DNA of 64,000 nucleotides from Microplitis mediator (Eukaryota > Arthropoda > Insecta > Hymenoptera > Braconidae): assembly GCF_029852145.1 (NCBI RefSeq), contig NC_079972.1:12956986-13020985 (forward strand). The letters run 5' to 3'. Shown here piece after piece: positions 22,180 to 36,050 of this stretch (position 1 is its first letter; each line of letters opens with the position of its first letter). Both the position numbers and the translations under genes were made by a program. The notes beneath the pieces are model-generated. The model had not been told where the DNA came from, searched no databases, and worked only from the letters and a program-made list of their open reading frames with translations.

Positions 22180-23478
22180 TTATTTAAGAGCTAAAGTAAG
22201 AACGGCTATGAGAAGAGTAGCCATTGCCATGGCAACGCGATCAGCGGCACCGGCAGTTATTGCCAGAGCTGGTGGTGCTGTGCCATCCTCGTGGTACTGA
22301 TAGCTCTTGGTACCAGTCGAGATCCTGATTACGCGGTAATTGGCGACCGTTGGATCAACTTTGTTGTTGATAAAGTTCTGCAAACTGTTGGTGACACACC
22401 ACAAGTTGCCTTCTTCGTCGAAGCCGAAGGTGTCTGGCCACTGCATCTGGACGTGATCCCGGGAAATTATGCGCTGCCCGGTGACGAATGATGGCTGGTT
22501 TTTGGTGTCCCACATGGCGACCGCGTCATCGGCAAGCAGACCGAAATAAAGTACACCAGTTGCTGACATCATCATACCATCGGTTTGTGAACTTTTACGT
22601 CCAATATCACGTACGAATGAATCAACATTTTGTGTGTTGTTTTTCAAAACGGAAGTTGGTATTGCGTATAAATTAAATGCCGACAATGGTGAGTAGTAAA
22701 CGTAACGTTGAGGCACGTCAACTGGTGACAATGCTATCCCGTCAATAGGAATCGGTGACGTTATCCATGTTCGTGCTACTGAAAAACCAATAGCTTCTGA
22801 TTTAGGTTTCATTGAATCATGACGAATCTTCCATGAAGTGTTTTCACTCAGAGAGAAGACAATCAGACCAGGATCTGTTTCACTGGTGTCTGAAATGTAA
22901 GCATACCCGCCGTCAGTGTGGTCCAGCACGATGTCATTGAGGAGAACTTTATCGTACGAAGTTACTGACTCCGGGAATGTATGACTACGGAGTACTTCCC
23001 CATTCTTCTCGATATCCACGATAACTAAACGCGGTGGACATCTGGACTTGGCCTCAGTGGTCATCGTGGCTGTTCTCCCAGTATCCAGAATCCACATCCT
23101 GCCCTGAGTGTCAATCTCCATGCTCTGGACAAACTGAAGTGCACTGCAGTCGCCTACAGCCTGCATGTCCCATGACGGATAGGCCTCGACTTTCGGTGAC
23201 CAATCTCTGTTCTGGGGCTCTGCCGGAACCACACCTAGAGTTATAGGTACGCCGTGTTTCAACCTGGGTATTGTCAAAAACATTCTTTTCCTCCAGAATT
23301 TAATTCCCGCAATGGCGTTATTTTCCGGTATGTATTCATTGCGGTCCATTACCTTGGTACGTATTTCTTCAGAAGGCCATACAATGTCCATGGTGTTCCA
23401 TCTGAATATCTCGCGGAACTGTTCGATCGCCGAGGCGGCCGCGAAAACGGCCAACAGGATCGTTACCTGCCTCAACAT
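22180..23478 (-). CDS. Secreted yellow/major royal jelly protein family member
   Basis: A single uninterrupted exon encodes 432 aa. Residues 1-17 form a signal peptide (MLRQVTILLAVFAAASA). The rest is a full yellow/MRJP beta-propeller domain: FREIFRWNTMDIVWPSEE, the PENNAIAGIKFWRKRMFLTIPR block, an L.VVPAEPQN segment, CSALQFVQSMEIDTQGRMWI, LNDIVLDH..GYAYISD, DGIALSP.....YYSPLS and WPDTFGFDEEGNLWCVTN. Family members act outside cells in cuticle pigmentation, reproduction and, in bees, royal jelly. The last ~22 residues are hydrophobic (MAMATLLIAVLTLALK) after a small-residue stretch, which suggests a GPI signal or C-terminal anchor, unusual for the family. Which yellow paralogue it is cannot be decided by eye. 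A TTTAAAA element about 100 bp upstream of the start (23575-23581) with ACAGTG about 30 bp further on is a possible core promoter. Confidence 0.92.
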   Translation of the reverse strand: MLRQVTILLAVFAAASAIEQFREIFRWNTMDIVWPSEEIRTKVMDRNEYIPENNAIAGIKFWRKRMFLTIPRLKHGVPITLGVVPAEPQNRDWSPKVEAYPSWDMQAVGDCSALQFVQSMEIDTQGRMWILDTGRTATMTTEAKSRCPPRLVIVDIEKNGEVLRSHTFPESVTSYDKVLLNDIVLDHTDGGYAYISDTSETDPGLIVFSLSENTSWKIRHDSMKPKSEAIGFSVARTWITSPIPIDGIALSPVDVPQRYVYYSPLSAFNLYAIPTSVLKNNTQNVDSFVRDIGRKSSQTDGMMMSATGVLYFGLLADDAVAMWDTKNQPSFVTGQRIISRDHVQMQWPDTFGFDEEGNLWCVTNSLQNFINNKVDPTVANYRVIRISTGTKSYQYHEDGTAPPALAITAGAADRVAMAMATLLIAVLTLALK

Positions 23479-24571
23479 CGCGCAACAATACGTTTATCTC
23501 CTCGGAACAACAAACAGATAAATAATAAAATAACACACACCCACTGTGTACGCGCCGATGGTTTGTGTGTCGGGTTTTAAATTTCTCAAACAAATACGAT
23601 AATAAACTTTATTCTCGAGTTAAGTCTTCCTCAAGCTATTCTTAAACTTAGTGGTCTTATTAAAGAGTTTTTCCGGGCTTGTGCCAGGGCGATACGGTTA
23701 CTAAACTCGTATGATCTCGCGTTTTAAAACTGAACGAATCTTTGCCGGAGTTCGCGGTTCTGGTCCATGCAGTTGGACGTCCGCGTTTTTACTGACTGAC
23801 GAACGCGCGTAGAAGCATCGCCGTCGTACGTCGTCCAACAAGGCGTCGTCCCTCATATCCAACCGTTGCCCCTTCTTCTGCTTCTGCTTATTTTCTCTAT
23901 CTCTATCTCTATCTCAACTCCTATCCATTATATTCCTAGCTCATTCTCTCAAACCCTACTATTATTATTTTTATCGCTGTCTTTTTTTACTCCATTACAG
24001 TCTTTAGTCCTTTATGTTTTTCTATTATGCATTATGTATTATGTATGCTCATAACAGCTTGCTATTCCTTCTCCCTACTCATCTGGCATCACCATCATCA
24101 TCATCAGCACCAACACCAGTGTCATCATCTAAACTTCACCGCTAAGTCTTGTATGCTGATTACTCACTAACTTATTGCATGTGACAATTTACTGGGACAA
24201 TCTAACGTTTATGTAAATAGACCTGCACTTATCATTATTAATATTACTGTCATTAGTTTCAAGTCATAATCAGTTGAATTAAACGATTACATTTTATTTT
24301 TAATTCAATAATTATTTGCTTTTGTTAAATTTTTTTTTTAGGATTCGATCCAACATCTGCCTATTGTATGTTTTTGGTGGATTATCTGTCTATTATTTAT
24401 TTTATAATTCGGATAGTAAACGGAGAGACGAAAGCTGAAAGAAAAAATATGAGGAAGTTTAACCTGTAGCCTAAAAAGAATCAATCAAGCGATTTATTTA
24501 ATAATATCACCATTTGTACGTTTGTTATTCTACAAAAATTTGTGTAAATGTATGTGTACCTATGTATATAT

Positions 24572-25556
24572 TAGGGTGTTTAAAAAAAACAACATTTTTT
24601 TTTATGGTATCCAAAAATCGAAAGTATAATTAAAAATAAAAATTTCGGTACCAATTCCTGCTCTTAATAATAATATTCAGGTTTGCCTCAATCCACTTTT
24701 CTATTTTCCATTTAAATAACACGGGAAAATTTTTTTTTTTTTAGAATTTTCTAGCTCACAAACCAATTAATGGATTTTTATGCACAATGAATGATTTTGT
24801 AGGAAATTGAACGCTCTACAAAAAAAGTCTTGTCATTTTTTGATAAATCCCACTGTTCAGAAGTTATTTAAGCTTCAAGTCAAATTTCTAGTAGATTTTG
24901 TGATTTTTTTACTTTTCCGGCGAAACTATCAGTCTTATCACAAAAAGTCATAGAATTTTTTTTGTAGATAATTTTATTTTTTACAAATCATTACAAATAA
25001 AGTTTTTCGAAATTCCGCATTGTTCACGAGTTATTTCCATTTCAATGTTAAGCTATTAAAAAAATAGATTTCTGATTGATTTTAAGAGCTTGACATTGAA
25101 ATGAATATAACTTGTGAACAATGCGGAATTTCGAAAAACTTTATTTATAATAATTTGTAAAGGATAAAATTATCTACAAAAAAGTTCCTACGACATTTTT
25201 TGATACGACTGATAGTTTCGCTGGAAAAGTGAAAAGATCTTAAAATTTACTCGAAATTTGACTTGAAGCTTAAATAACTTTTGAACAGAGGGATTTATTA
25301 AAAAATGAAAAGAGACTTTTTTTGTAGAGCGTTAAATTTCCTACAAAAATATTTATTATGCATTAAAATCCGTTGATTGGTTTGTGAGCTAGAAAATTCT
25401 AAAAAAAAAAAAAATTTTCTTTTCCCGTTATTTAAATGGAAAATAGAAAAATGGATTGAGGCAAACCTAAACATTATTATTAAGAGCTCGAATTGGTATC
25501 GAAATTTTTATTTTTAATTATACTTTCGATTGTTGGATACCATAAAAAAAAAAATT
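24572..25556. mobile_element. F3 ~1-kb near-perfect palindrome (foldback element), copy 1
   Basis: The two halves are inverted copies of each other about a centre near 25065, so the unit could fold into a ~490-bp hairpin. For example, GGTTTGCCTCAATCCA..TTTTC at about 24682 is mirrored as GAAAA.TGGATTGAGGCAAAC at about 25446. A second member lies at 44251-45270 and shares long segments such as CATTTAAATAACACGGGAAA and GAAATTGAACG. The left end is TTAGGGTGTTTAAAA; the right end appears eroded. No protein is encoded. Confidence 0.85.
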
Positions 25557-27239
25557 TTAATTATATGACATTTAAAATTTTCCAGGTGTCCGAAGATTTA
25601 AATAACAATAATAATAAACAATCAAATGATTGAAGTTTATCATGGAAATTTGCCAGCGTTTAACTTATTGTGGCCTCCGTCGTCTTTACCAGTAAATAAA
25701 TTCAATAAATAGCTTTTATATACTAAGGTCTAAGTTAATTACTGAGATTCGATGACGCGTTAATATATTTTTTGTACCCAAGCTTCCTGATCTATTGCGA
25801 TAAAAAAGTCATTAATATTTCTCACAATATTTTCCAGTGTAAATTAGTCATCATTTATCGGCTTAAATAGAAGTATTAATAATAAAAATATGACTAATAT
25901 TAACAATAGATGATTTTTTGAATAAAAATTTAAATTAACTGGCTGACTTGTCGGGTATTTTCGAGAATTGCATCAATGGTGAGTCAATTTTAGTGACAAA
26001 CGGGCTTTAGTTTAATGTAAATTGTATAAAAATCTGCACTTGCAAGCTGAGATTACGTAATTTTATTTATTATCTTTGTACCTTTTATAAATAATATGTT
26101 ACGTGTCTCGCATTGGTAACGACAATTATTTAAAAAATAATATTTAATATTGTTACCATGAATTTTTAACTTCTCCTGTCTATTGTCAACTTTAACAATC
26201 GTCTTTATCTTTTATATTTTACTCAGAAGATATTATTTATGGAATTTTCTCCACCGTACCCACAACACATATGTACAACACTTGAATAGATATTTTTAAA
26301 AGATAACCAGTGTCAAATCATACATTTAAATATATCTAAACTCGCTCTGTACATAACACAACACTTATCATACTTATTTATATATATACATATACTTGGA
26401 TGTCATTCATTAGTACTCTGTCCTTAGTAATAAAATTAACAAGCATGAGGATGACTCATTTTACCTCAACTTCCGTATTATTTCATAACAAAAAAATCCA
26501 TAAAAAAGAAAATTTAAATAAAGTGGCGGGAAAAAAAATAATTGCGACATTGGCATGAAAATTATTTGAACAAAATTTTTTTATTAATTCTCGGGATCTT
26601 CAATACTGAGTATAAGCGGGAATATCAAGAGTACACTGACTTCATTTATTTCCTAATTAGCCAATGAAAAAATGTACTGCGTAGAATGAAGGAACAGCAT
26701 TGAGTACACATGATACTATACCCGAGTTGTATTGAGTGATATGACGTCTAAAATACCGCTTTGACATTCTTACACGTTGGCCATAATTCTTTACCCAACA
26801 TTTGTACCAAGACCCCGACCGACAGCGGGTAGATCCAAGATGTTGATGCAAGTCGAGGGAAATGTGATAAAAAAAAAAGAAAACTTTTATGGTAGAAAAT
26901 GAATGGAAAAAATTACTTGGCCTAGTTTTTTTTTTTTAATTTTATTGATGCACTACTGAAATACTTGAGAGAAATGAAGCAAATGTGGTTTTTAATTAGT
27001 TAATGAATTACGCTCACGCGTAGTTTGTCATCAGCGACTCGAGATCTTAAATTATTTTTTAATTTATTTATTAGCGATCTAGTGTATGATCACTGCGACC
27101 TGATATATAATTTTATTCAATAGCAACTTGTTCTTTTTTTATTTATTCTGATTCAATTACTAGTGTCTAATTATAATTAATGTTTTTTTATACTTGACTA
27201 TATCTGATTTTATAAAAATTAAATAACTTGTAAGAAATT

Positions 27240-27790
27240 TTATGTATTATCATATATGTTCATTCCTGACCATATCTGATCTTACACGAGTTGAACATCA
27301 TGGAAAATTTTTTTATGTTCCTTCATATATGATCATACATGACCATATATAATCTTATATGGCTTGTATATCGGTTAAAAACTTTTTATTTATCTTCAAA
27401 TATGTTCATATGTGTCCGTATATGATCTTATATGGACTGAATATCGAGTAAAAATACTTTATGTTGTATCATATATGATCATACATGATCATATATGATC
27501 TTATATGGCCTGTATGTCGGTTAAAAACTTTGTATGTATCTTCATATATGTTCATATACGCCCATATATGATCATATATGATCTTATCTGGGCTGAATAT
27601 CGAGTAAAAATCCTTTATGTTGTATCATATATGATCATATATGATCTTATATGATTTGTGTATAAGTTAGAAGTAATTCCTTTGCCTTTATATATGGTCA
27701 TATATGAACACATATGATTCATATATAAACATATATGATCTTATATGGTCATATCTAATTATGTATAGCCAGATATGAACTTTTTCCCGG
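27240..27790. repeat. Tandem array with alternating ~73-bp units
   Basis: Units alternate between two types, one containing TCGGTTAAAAACTTT and the other ATCGAGTAAAAATNCTTTAT. Unit anchors lie at about 27373, 27446, 27519 and 27602. Each unit ends in CATATATGATCTTATATGG-type sequence. This gives a higher-order period of about 146-156 bp. Diverged flanking units extend on both sides. Confidence 0.75.
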
Positions 27791-29132
27791 GTATACTCCA
27801 TTTTAAAAAAAAAATTTCCATACAAAATTTACCCGAAAATTGAAAAATTAAATTTTTTTAAAAACCGTTTTTAAAAATTTTAATTTTTTTACTAGTACTT
27901 TTATTAAGTGCAATCGTGAATACCTCAGATGTCGAACCCATCATTGTCCATCATTCAAAGGCCGCGCCTACAATACTATTTTTCCGCTTACATTAACTTC
28001 CTACTGGTCCACTAATACAACTAAATATAAGTAGTGAAGAATATATAACGTATACATTACCAATATTAGCATCTGGTATATACATATATTTATATAAAAG
28101 TATAAATATATGAGTAGAGTATAACTCGTGGGCTTCTGAAATAGAATCGTTGAAAGAGAGGAATTAAAGATCTCCATGTGTGCTGGTGGTTTCTATTATA
28201 TTCTATTCAACTAAACTCTATACTCCTGCACATATATGTCACAAACACACCTATGCAGACTAGGATGAGTAGAGATTAACGCAAACATACAATAACTAGA
28301 ATAACTATAAGCCTAGTCGGCGGAATTGAGTAAAAGAAAAGAAGAAAAATAAATAAAATGAAATGAATTTAAGTGTATAATGGAACGAGGTCAGTCCATT
28401 GATCTATCAGTCTATCTATCTATATATATATTTTTGATAACACATTGAAATTGATAGTTTTCGGCCTTATCTCTCTGACCCTTTTGATGATCCACTTAAA
28501 GATAACTTTTTAATTACGTATATATTTATTTTTGTAACGAATTTATAACTTTTTATCACCACCTACAACCCAGTGGCTTAAACTATTGAGCTTATTATTA
28601 TATTATTTTAAAAAATATTTGAGAACCGTAGGATAGGAACGTCGTCAAGATCTTGAGTTAAATACGATACTTGTCAGCTGGATGTGAAATCCTCTTAAAT
28701 GTGTGTTTGTGTTTCGCAACTTGAGCTGTTGAGAAGAAAATAGTTGGCGTAAACTGCCTATACTGTACGCTGAGGTCAAGCTATCATTGAGTGATTTGTA
28801 TTTAAAAAATTTATGTATTATGTATGCATGCATATTATATATAAAACAAGTTAACAGACTAAATAATGACGACAGATGACAACGCATATGACCCGTGAAA
28901 ATGATCTTAAATCTTTTTATCGCAAGCCTTATTCGATCAAACATGTGTACTATTACAACGATATATGTTTGTACATAAATATATATATATATATATACTA
29001 TACCGGATGCTGAATTCATTATAGATACACTCTTGCTTGCTCTTTGAACGAGAGATGAAGATATTCGTGGATGAGTCATATGATTAAATCACTATGATAT
29101 ATTTGGCATTTTTTTTGTCTGCATATACATAA

Positions 29133-29846
29133 TATACTGTAAAAACTCGGGAATGAATTTTAAGTAGGGGAGGGGAGGGCAACCGTTAAAAAAAAACAAA
29201 TTTTCAGTTTTGCGGGCAAAATGGGGTACCCCTTAAAAAAGGTGAAAAACAAAATTTCTGGATTTGAAATGAATTTGATTAAGTTAAATTTTTTTGTAAG
29301 TAATTTACAAGAAGAAAAATTATATTTTATATGATTATTAGATGCACAGAAAGAAAAAAAAATTTTTATCATAAAACAAAAGTCATTAATATTTTTCAAC
29401 TGACAATTGATTTTTGAAAAAGTTTGAGAATAAAAATTCAAAACAACACTCAATTATATTTACAAAAGTGATTTTGAAATATTTAAAAACCATTTAAAAT
29501 ATGAAATTTTTTTTTATAAAATTTTGGGGACACCCTCTTTTGCCTCCCCCTTTCCTTAATAACGAATTTTTTAAAAATCCGAATCGATTTCGTTACTCGG
29601 AATTCCGGAGTTTGAGAAAAAATTATTCCACATACGGAGTAAATAAGGAGTTAATTTTTTCAGTCAAGTGATTTTGGAGTAAACTAGATTTTATTTGAAT
29701 CCGCGTTCACTCCGGACTGGAATTTAAATATTAAAATAAACTCCCCCGGTTAATTTTTTCTCCAAGGAGATTAAATAAATACAGTCATGCGCTCCGCATT
29801 TACTTCGGATTTAATCCATGTTCACTCGGCAAATTTTTTACAGAAT
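29133..29846. mobile_element. F5 MITE copy 1, interrupted by F4 copy 2
   Basis: The left end TACTGTAAAAACTCGGGAATG and the right end AAATTTTTTACAG match the ends of the intact F5 copy at 39911-40099. The right part keeps the recurring ACTCGGA / GGAGT / ATCCGCGTTCACTCC motifs. An F4 element (29164-29557) lies between the two parts. Confidence 0.6.
29164..29557. mobile_element. F4 element with G-rich ends, copy 2, nested in F5
   Basis: It is in the opposite orientation to the copy at 21463-21945. The ends are GGGGAGGGGAGGGCAA and TTGCCTCCCCCTTTCC, with TGGGGTACCCC near the left. The shared interior includes GTCATTAATATTTTTCAACT. A third partial G-rich end is visible at about 35818-35842. Confidence 0.7.
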
Positions 29847-30590
29847 ATATATATTATATGTATGTATTAATTGAAGAGTATGTCGTAATAAATAGTACTG
29901 TATTATAAGTATGCATATGTAATTGTGAGATTGCATATAAAAAATTTTTTATCCCTTGTCCGACAGGCGTACAAACTTACAAACACATGCGCGCAAGCAC
30001 AATAATAAAAAGAGTCCCCAATAATGGATAAGGGAGACTATTCACAATATAATGCTTTAGTACTGTGTATTATACATACAAAAATGAAAATAGGGACATG
30101 CATGCGAACGCTCGCGTGCAGAAACTATCACTTTACACGTGATTATGCGAATCACGAATAGACGCGAGCATTGTTACTTCCCGTGAATTAAATATACAAA
30201 TCACTGTCTCATTTTTAATGCAAGGAATTCACACGTACTTTTATCAAATTCTCATTATGATATCTTTATTACGGCGTTACTATTACTATAACTATTATAT
30301 ACATTCATCGACGGTCACCATACCTGAATATCAAATCTTCACGTTACATTAACGCGATTTAAAAATATAAATAAATAGTCGAGCGTATCGATGGTTATGC
30401 GTGACCCAATGAGCGTGACTGTTAAAGTGAATAATCTCTGTCTCTATATATATATATATATATATACATATAGCTGCTATGGGTGATTATTAATAACCAT
30501 CAGCACGTGTCAATAGTTGACAGTTAAATTTAATAATGAGATCATACTAAAATACTTCCGTACTATATTTTAAATACGTGATTTCAAAAT

Positions 30591-30999
30591 GATACTAAAG
30601 TTAGCTGACGTCTAATACCTTTCGGAGTTTTTTTAAAAGCGATAAATTATCGACTAAAAATATTTTTAAAAATTGCACCGATAATTTAATTAATTTCCTA
30701 CATGTGCATTTTTTTAGTTTTTTTTCTCGTAATTCGGTTGCTGAAGAAAAAAATCCAAAAATTGTTGACTGTCTGGTAACTTATGATCCTGAAATTGGCA
30801 GACAATTTACAATTTTTGAATTTTTTTTCCTACTAATTTATTACGAAAAAAAAAAAAAACTAAAAAAATGCACGTGTAGAAAATAAAAAATTTATAAGTG
30901 CAATTATTTGAAATATTTTTTTTTTTAATTTGTCGTTTTTTAAAAATTGAAAAATTAGTAGACCCCGGCCAAATTTAGTATCATGTTAACTTCAGGATC
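30591..30999 (+). mobile_element. F1 MITE copy 7, interrupted by copy 8
   Basis: This forward copy starts GATACTAAAGTTAGCTGACG. Its right terminal repeat is split: GTCTGGTAACTTAT before the insertion and GTTAACTTCAGGATC (30985-30999) after it. The interruption falls at the same place in the terminal repeat as in the copy 1/copy 2 pair. Confidence 0.8.
30785..30982 (-). mobile_element. F1 MITE copy 8, nested in copy 7
   Basis: This reverse copy starts GATCCTGAAATTGGCAGAC and ends CCAAATTTAGTATC. GGTAACTTA on the left and GTTAACTTC on the right are the likely diverged target-site duplication, derived from copy 7's own end. Confidence 0.8.
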
Positions 31000-31493
31000 A
31001 CGATTTTAAGGCGTAAAAAAATTTATGTAATTAATAGTTAATTAGGCCAACGCAATAGTAACAGTATCAATGTAATTTAAAAAAGTAAATAGATAATAAA
31101 AAATAAGTATCGTGTTAGAGAATTGTTAATTTTAATCACGATCGTGTTAAGTAATATTTATTAATAAATAATATATAAAGCTTCAGTGCTCTCATTTAGG
31201 TGGATGTATATTTCCACACGCAAAGCTATTACGTGACGGTGCTGTAATACAAGTCGGTACTTACTTCACTCTACCCTTAATTTTGACGTTTTAGGGTCTA
31301 GTCTCACTTTCGTGATGCCAAGTAAGTGTATATTCAAGATTAATAAAACTTGCCGACGCCTATCGATCACTTGGCTTTTAAGTTGAGTGTTTTTTTTACT
31401 TTTAAATATATATACCCACTATACTTTTTATTCATTTCCTTTTGGAAAAATATATGAATAGAAAATAGAATCTACTTTACTTAATATTAATTA

Positions 31494-32205
31494 CCCCCAT
31501 GAAAATACCATATATGATAAATATATATGGAAAAATATATAATCAATATGGGACCATATAAGTGGCCAAAAACGATATATATTTTCTTATATATAATATA
31601 GTAAGTTTTAATATAATTAATTATATACGTAAGTTTATAAGTTAATACATGTATTATATATCTTTATAATCATATATGTAAACTTATAAGTTAGCATACA
31701 TATATTGATAATTATATATGTAAATTTGTAAGCTAGCACACATACATATATATATTTTGAACACAATGTTTGAATCTTATAACAGAGAGAGGAAGACAGA
31801 AAAGAATAGATTTTATTTATTCTTACATATATAGGGAGACTTATATGGTTCTATATATCGAAAAATATATATATGTATACAAAAATTTATAAAGTTCAAT
31901 TCATGGTACATATATTGTGCCATATAATGATGAATTATATATGTATTCTTATTTGTTTCCATATATAAATAACATTGATTTTTTAATACATTAAAATTAT
32001 AAGTTTTCAAATACATAAATAATATATTGAAGTTATACGGAAATATATTAAATCATATAAGAGAAAACATATATAGAAATATAATAAAATTGGCCAAAAT
32101 CTATATATAGTTTCATATAAGATTTCATGTATTGTCACATACATATTTATATCTATGACATATTTTTTAGTATATGTTTACCATATATGATATTTTCATG
32201 CGGGT
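31494..32205. mobile_element. Candidate ~710-bp TIR-flanked element made of ATATAT-rich repeats
   Basis: CCCATGAAAATACCATATATG at the left is matched by the inverted TTTACCATATATGATATTTTCATGCGGG at the right. The interior is built of degenerate CATATA/TATATGG motifs with many short inverted repeats. It is non-coding. Confidence 0.5.
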
Positions 32206-32886
32206 ATTGCATGGAATCGCTTTAAATAAAATGATTATTAAAATCCGGGAGTATTTCGTGAGCAAAAATAATTTTTTTGAATATTAAACTCAATTGTTTT
32301 CGTACATATGTTTAATGTAAGTGTGTGATAAAAAAAAATAGCCTACGGGGACAGGCATGAGTGTGCAGTCAGAATGGAAATGGGTTTAGAAAATAATGTC
32401 TTTTATGAAGCGTATGGACACACGTGGTGCTTATAAGTAAAGTCGGCTACATAATGGTATACATTTGTGTCATATCGTCGTAGGATCAGAGCCGAGAAGA
32501 GAAGGGCGAGGGTCAGCGAGTGAGTAAGTGAATGAATGAGTGTAGTAAGGCTGCAAAATATAATGAAGGATATATAATATAGACAGCAAGCCATACGTGT
32601 GCATGTTGGTAGAAAATACAGGGGGTACTTATGGGGAGTAAAATATGCTGGAGCAGGATGTTGGGGGTTTGATAGTAGTTATGGTTACCTATGAGCTAGG
32701 ATTTCATCTGGAAGACACGAATAGACATCACAGAATTCATATATATTTTTTTATTTATATTTACATACATTGACCTTCAATATTACTTAAGTATATTTTA
32801 AATATTGCGATAGGAAGTCATGTGTGGTGACCAAAGGCATCTGGAGAATCTCAACTTTTAATCATCTATTATTAATCCGGTTTAAA

Positions 32887-32888
<2 letters not shown>

Positions 32889-32977
<89 letters not shown>
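32889..32977. repeat. (ATT)n microsatellite left of the LINE fragment
   Basis: About 29 uninterrupted TTA/ATT units, ending some 30 bp before the recognisable LINE-derived sequence. Confidence 0.95.
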
Positions 32978-32999
32978 GTGATAAACAGACTAAGATTTT

Positions 33000-34063
<1,064 letters not shown>

Positions 34064-34684
34064 GCGTTGCTGTGTTAAAAAAAAAAATGTCGAAGATAAA
34101 TAACAAGTGATTGAACGACGTCAATGTCACAAGTGTACGATGCAAATTGAAAACTGGAGGCTTCATTGTATGATTAAGCAATAATTTATTTATTATTGTT
34201 GGACTATTTCTATCCACCTTGATGATGTTACTCCTGGTAGTAATAAAAAAGCCAACTTAACATTGAATTACAATATTTCTTAGTCAATGATATCGGGATT
34301 GGCTGGTAGGTGTGGTACTACAGCTGATCTATTATGTACTTAATAATTAAACTAATAATGCCCCAGAATTACTTAAATTTACAATAAGCAGATAAATATT
34401 AAATCTTAAATTATTTACTGTGCACAGGAAGTTTGTCAATAAATCGTTATTACGATAATTAAATTCCATTGGCCTTGATGTTAAGTCATAAAAAAATAGC
34501 GAACATTTTTCACATATGCTGATATGTGAAATGCATGAATATAACATAAAACACAAATATATGTTTTGTAGGATGATATGATGTTGCGAGACCTTGGGAA
34601 GAAATAACGAGGTAACGAGACAACTTTTTAAATAAAATAAAATAATCTTCGATATAATCGGCGCTAGTTTACATGGATCTACTG

Positions 34685-34686
<2 letters not shown>

Positions 34687-34717
<31 letters not shown>
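34687..34717. repeat. (TTAC)n microsatellite
   Basis: About eight TTAC units. Confidence 0.9.
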
Positions 34718-34718
<1 letters not shown>

Positions 34719-35841
34719 CATATATTAGATGTTCACTTACTCTTGTTTGTGTTGGCGTCAGACTTTACTAGCATAGTAAAGTTACCTTGAGGATCTCGTG
34801 TAAGACGGAATTGCACAACTTTGTATGTGATTATGGTTGATGTTATTGAAGAAATATTTTTTTTTTTTTTAATAATAATGTTATGGGCAAAATAATAAAT
34901 AATAAATAAATAAATTAACAGAATGGTATTAAATAATCAATGATAAATTCCACCGCTATGTTAATTTATTATTGTGCACTTGCTAATTACTGTTTACTTT
35001 TTTTTATATACTTTGATAATAGCATGTATGTATAATTACTATTACACATGAGTAGAGTGCGTACGTGAGCTTATAAACACAGAAGAAGTTATGTAACAGC
35101 AATGTATATCAAAGGGTAATTATTAAAAGCAAAGATGTGTGATATTTTCATTGCGTGGATGCAGCTGTGTTGGTGTAAATATATATGTAATGTATGAGCA
35201 GTAATAGAAGAATTATGTGGACTTGAAATGATGAAATTTAATAATTTAACTGACACCATATGACATTCTGGCGATTATTACTGTTCTAAATATCTCTTTA
35301 TTTTATTATGTGTCAAGTGTATGCAATTAGGATGGAATTTTAGTTGTTTTTTATGACACAAAAAAAAGTTTTAACGTTTTTTGATTTAGATTTTTATTGT
35401 GACGAATCAATTTCAAATTCGATTGATTTAGATTTTTTTATTTCTATAGTCAGTAACAGAATTTATTTGTTATCAATGAGCAAAGTAACTACTGATAGGC
35501 AGAAATTTTTAAAAAGTGCATTGGAAGAGTTTCTAAAATTTTATGTATTGTGTATATTTTTTTAAAAATTTTCTGATGACAATCAACTTGATAATTAACA
35601 ACAATAAAATTTTCAAATGTTGGCTATTGTCAGCATCATCCTGCTAATATTATTCAAAAAAATGTATATATATTTTACTGTATTTTTATTCATTGGTTTC
35701 GATCAAATCTACAAGTTGAATTCGTCATGCACAGCCGTTGTAATACATTTTATTAAATGGATGTGAATCGGATCGTATGATCTCAAAAAAATAAATTTGA
35801 ATAAATTTAGTCATATATAGGGGAGAAAAGGCAAAAATGGG

Positions 35842-35980
35842 GTAAGGTAAGAAAACTAGTACCCGATCACTCATATATTTGTATATCTATATTTACTAAA
35901 TTTTACCAAATATAAATATACAAATTAATGGAGTAATCGAGTACTAGTTCCCTGATCGGGTACTAGGTGTTTTACCTTAA
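35842..35980. mobile_element. F2 short inverted-repeat element, copy 3
   Basis: This is the best-preserved copy. The left end TAAGGTAAGAAAACTAGTAC and right end GTACTAGGTGTTTTACCTTA are inverted repeats that include CCGATCA/TGATCGG, with an AT-rich centre. It lies about 550 bp upstream of the MCM8 start codon. Confidence 0.75.
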
Positions 35981-36050
35981 GCAAACTTTTGAATAGTTTT
36001 TTTTTAAAATCTGTTTTCATTATTTTCAAACAATTAGACATGAAAATGTT

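Noticed and set aside
28645..29079. 144-codon minus-strand open frame
   Set aside because: It includes a (TA)n-derived Tyr-Ile run and no conserved motif; composition matches intergenic DNA.
34347..35565. Short open frames of 60-75 codons
   Set aside because: AT-driven frames rich in Phe, Leu, Ile and Asn with no motif and no splice context.
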